Assembly (NCBI RefSeq): GCF_004348735.1
Contig: NZ_SMKT01000002.1
Coordinates: 1 to 64,000 of the forward strand
Origin: Actinomadura sp. KC06
GTDB taxonomy: Bacteria > Actinomycetota > Actinomycetes > Streptosporangiales > Streptosporangiaceae
Direction of reading: 5' to 3'
DNA length: 64,000 nt
Shown: positions 62,460-64,000 of the stretch, piece by piece
Layout of the letters: every line of letters begins with the position of its first letter
Numbering within the stretch: the first letter of the stretch is position 1
Notes under the pieces: generated by a model
Database searches by the model: none
Told to the model about the DNA's origin: nothing
The model's input: the letters and a program-made list of their open reading frames with translations, nothing else
Position numbers and translations under genes: made by a program

Positions 62460-63206
62460 GTGGTTCAGGTGGTCGATCGCGTCGGTGCGCTGCTCGCCGC
62501 GTTCAGTCAGGAGGAACCCGTCCTCGGCCTCGCCGAATGCGCCGAGCGGGCGGGGTTGAGCAAGAGCTCGGCGCACCGGCTGCTGACCGGGCTCGCCGAG
62601 ATCGGGCTGGTGGAGCGCGACCGGGCGGGCAACTGGCAGATCGGGGAGCTGCCGCTGCGGCTGGCCGCGATCCGGCTCTCGCACCGGACCATGCGGCGGG
62701 AGGCCGTGGCGGCGCTGGTCGAGCTGGGCAGGCGTTTCGACGCCGCCACCGCGTTCTCCGTCCCGAACGGCGACGAGATGGTCTACGTGGAGCGCACCGA
62801 CAGCAGCCTCCCGTTCGCGCCCAGCGCCCGGCTGGGCAGCACCGCGCCGATCTGGGAGGGCGCGGCCGGACGCGCCGTCCTGGCCCGGCTGGACCCCGGC
62901 CGCCGGCGCGACCTCTGCGCCGGGCCCGGCTGGTCGGCGCTGCCCGAGGACGTGCGCGCCCGGATCACCGGCGATGTCGAGGAGTCCGTCACCCGCGGCT
63001 ACTCGGTGGACCGGGGCCAGTTCTTCGACGGGATCGCGGGGGTCGCGTCCGCGCTCGGCCCGCCGGGCGCACCGGCCGCCGCGCTCAGCCTGATCGTGTC
63101 GGTCGAGCGGATGTCGCCCGACCTGGAGCGCGAGATGGGCCGGGCGGTGTCCGAGCTGGCGCGCGAGATCAACGGCAGGACCGTCCTGCCCGGGACGGAC
63201 GCGTGA
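62460..63206 (+). CDS. IclR-family transcriptional regulator (second)
   Basis: This 248-aa regulator has a winged helix at the N-terminus (LGLAECAERAGLSKSSAHRLLTGLAEIGLVERD, residues about 20-52) and an IclR effector domain (about 75-240; GDEMVYVERTDSSLPFAPSARLGSTAPIWEGAAGRAVLA). GTG 62460 with TTGGAGG upstream is the best start. It is divergent from the D-aminoacylase operon, its likely target, and overlaps the PLP enzyme gene downstream by 4 nt. Confidence 0.92.
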   Translation: MVQVVDRVGALLAAFSQEEPVLGLAECAERAGLSKSSAHRLLTGLAEIGLVERDRAGNWQIGELPLRLAAIRLSHRTMRREAVAALVELGRRFDAATAFSVPNGDEMVYVERTDSSLPFAPSARLGSTAPIWEGAAGRAVLARLDPGRRRDLCAGPGWSALPEDVRARITGDVEESVTRGYSVDRGQFFDGIAGVASALGPPGAPAAALSLIVSVERMSPDLEREMGRAVSELAREINGRTVLPGTDA

Positions 63207-64000
63207 CGAGCGGCGACGGCTGGGCAGCCGTCTGCGCGGACGGCGGGCCGCCGACGCCGTTCCTCGCCGTGCACCATCCCCGGCTCCTCGCCAACGTCCG
63301 CGGCATGGCCGAACGCGTGGCGGCGCGGGGCGGGCACTCCACGCCCCATCAGAAGACGCACAAGTCCGCCGAGATCGCGCGTGCGCAGGTCGCGGCGGGC
63401 GCGAACAGGGCGACCGTCGCGACCGCGGCCGAGGCGGAGCTGGCCTTCGACGCCGGGTTCGAGGACGTCCTCGTCGCCTACCCGCCCGTCCCCGGCGGGC
63501 GCGCCGCCGCGCTGGCCGCGCTGACCGAGCGCGGCGGGGTCGCCGTCACCTGCTCGCGTCCCGAGCACGTCGGCGCGCTCGCGGCGACCGGCGCGGAGTT
63601 CGACGTCTACTGGGAGATCGACTCCGGGACGGGGCGCCTCGGCACCCCGCCCGGCCGTCCCACCGCAGACGCGGTCGCGGCCGCCCCGTTCGGCGGACGC
63701 GTCCGGCTGCGCGGGCTGATGACCTTCGCGGGGCACGCCTACGCCGCCGCCGACGCCGCCGGGCTCGCCGCCGTCCGCGACCAGCAGGACGACGCCCTGG
63801 TGAGCACGCGTGCGGCGCTGGCCGAGCGCGGGGTCGAGGCCGCCGTGCTCAGCGCGGGAGTCACCCCGCTGGCCCGCCTGGAATCCGGCCGCGCGGACGA
63901 GTACCGCTACGGCAACTACGTCTTCTACGACGCCACCCAGGTCGCGCTCGGCGGCCCGGACGCGGCCGAGTGCGCGCTCGCGGTGATCAGCACGGTGGTG
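63203..64000 (+). CDS. D-threonine aldolase/D-serine dehydratase-like PLP protein, 3' end outside window
   Basis: The first 266 residues of a fold-type III PLP enzyme are visible. The N-terminal TPFLAVHHPRLLANVRGM and the PLP-lysine motif TPHQKTHKSAEIA (Lys51) match the D-threonine aldolase/DSD1 group. The segment FDVYWEIDSGTGRLGTPPG, which carries the acidic Asp/Gly-rich core, follows. It would act on a D-amino acid, consistent with the divergent D-aminoacylase. The GTG overlaps the IclR stop, so regulator and enzyme are co-translated. The C-terminus is cut by the window edge. Confidence 0.88.
   Translation, partial: MTSGDGWAAVCADGGPPTPFLAVHHPRLLANVRGMAERVAARGGHSTPHQKTHKSAEIARAQVAAGANRATVATAAEAELAFDAGFEDVLVAYPPVPGGRAAALAALTERGGVAVTCSRPEHVGALAATGAEFDVYWEIDSGTGRLGTPPGRPTADAVAAAPFGGRVRLRGLMTFAGHAYAAADAAGLAAVRDQQDDALVSTRAALAERGVEAAVLSAGVTPLARLESGRADEYRYGNYVFYDATQVALGGPDAAECALAVISTVV

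Noticed and set aside
1..64000. CRISPR arrays, tRNA or rRNA genes, riboswitches and integration sites
   Set aside because: No regularly spaced short repeats, cloverleaf-like gene or recognisable aptamer was seen. The larger non-coding gaps contain only promoter-like or terminator-like elements.

Overview
The window is very GC-rich, has strong third-position GC bias and uses many GTG starts with ATGA/GTGA stop-start overlaps. This points to an actinomycete, probably of the Actinomadura/Streptosporangiales type (inferred from style and gene content, not from a marker gene). No tRNA, rRNA, CRISPR array, transposase or phage gene was seen.

Left half (1-33139): a lipopeptide biosynthetic cluster, almost all on the minus strand. 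A highly reducing type II PKS operon (31762 to 19758) encodes two ACPs, three ketosynthases with intact Cys/His/His, three Cys-less KS-like partners, a double-hotdog thioesterase, an alpha/beta hydrolase, a FabL/FabI-like enoyl reductase, two complementary hotdog dehydratases, a ketoreductase and a DsbA-fold isomerase. A second unit (19647 to 11680) encodes a fatty acyl-AMP ligase, two long acyl-CoA dehydrogenase homologues, an ACP, a free-standing condensation domain and an AsnO/VioC-type 2-oxoglutarate hydroxylase. A third unit (11578 to beyond base 1) encodes an SbnA-like enzyme, an MbtH protein and two NRPSs (A-PCP-C-A-PCP, then C-A-PCP-C-A...). An SbnB homologue is divergent from the right edge of the PKS operon. 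SbnA and SbnB together predict L-2,3-diaminopropionate. The proposed logic is that the PKS makes a polyunsaturated chain, FAAL and ACP capture it, the dehydrogenase homologues adjust it, and the free C domain joins it to the first NRPS module, which has no C domain of its own. The three leftward units share a direct-repeat motif (TATAG twice, 11 bp apart) just upstream, so they look co-regulated.

Middle (33213-52026): an aromatic-catabolism-like island. It holds an IclR regulator, a three-gene Fbp-type ABC importer, a VOC protein, and a ten-gene plus-strand operon minus its regulator (FAH-family hydrolase, two signal-less TAXI-type proteins, a bicupin dioxygenase-like protein, two paralogous zinc MDRs, class II aldolase, FAD monooxygenase and dienelactone hydrolase). 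A minus-strand operon (FAH-family hydrolase, extradiol dioxygenase, FAD monooxygenase) is divergent from a GntR regulator. Many CAGGA/TCCTG half-sites suggest an IclR regulon.

Right end (52078-64000): an isolated secreted AMIN-like protein, then a minus-strand operon of D-aminoacylase, a sugar-type ABC importer, aldehyde dehydrogenase and an AceE-like thiamine-diphosphate enzyme. It is divergent from an IclR regulator coupled to a D-threonine-aldolase-like PLP protein, and looks like an N-acyl-D-amino-acid or related catabolic locus.
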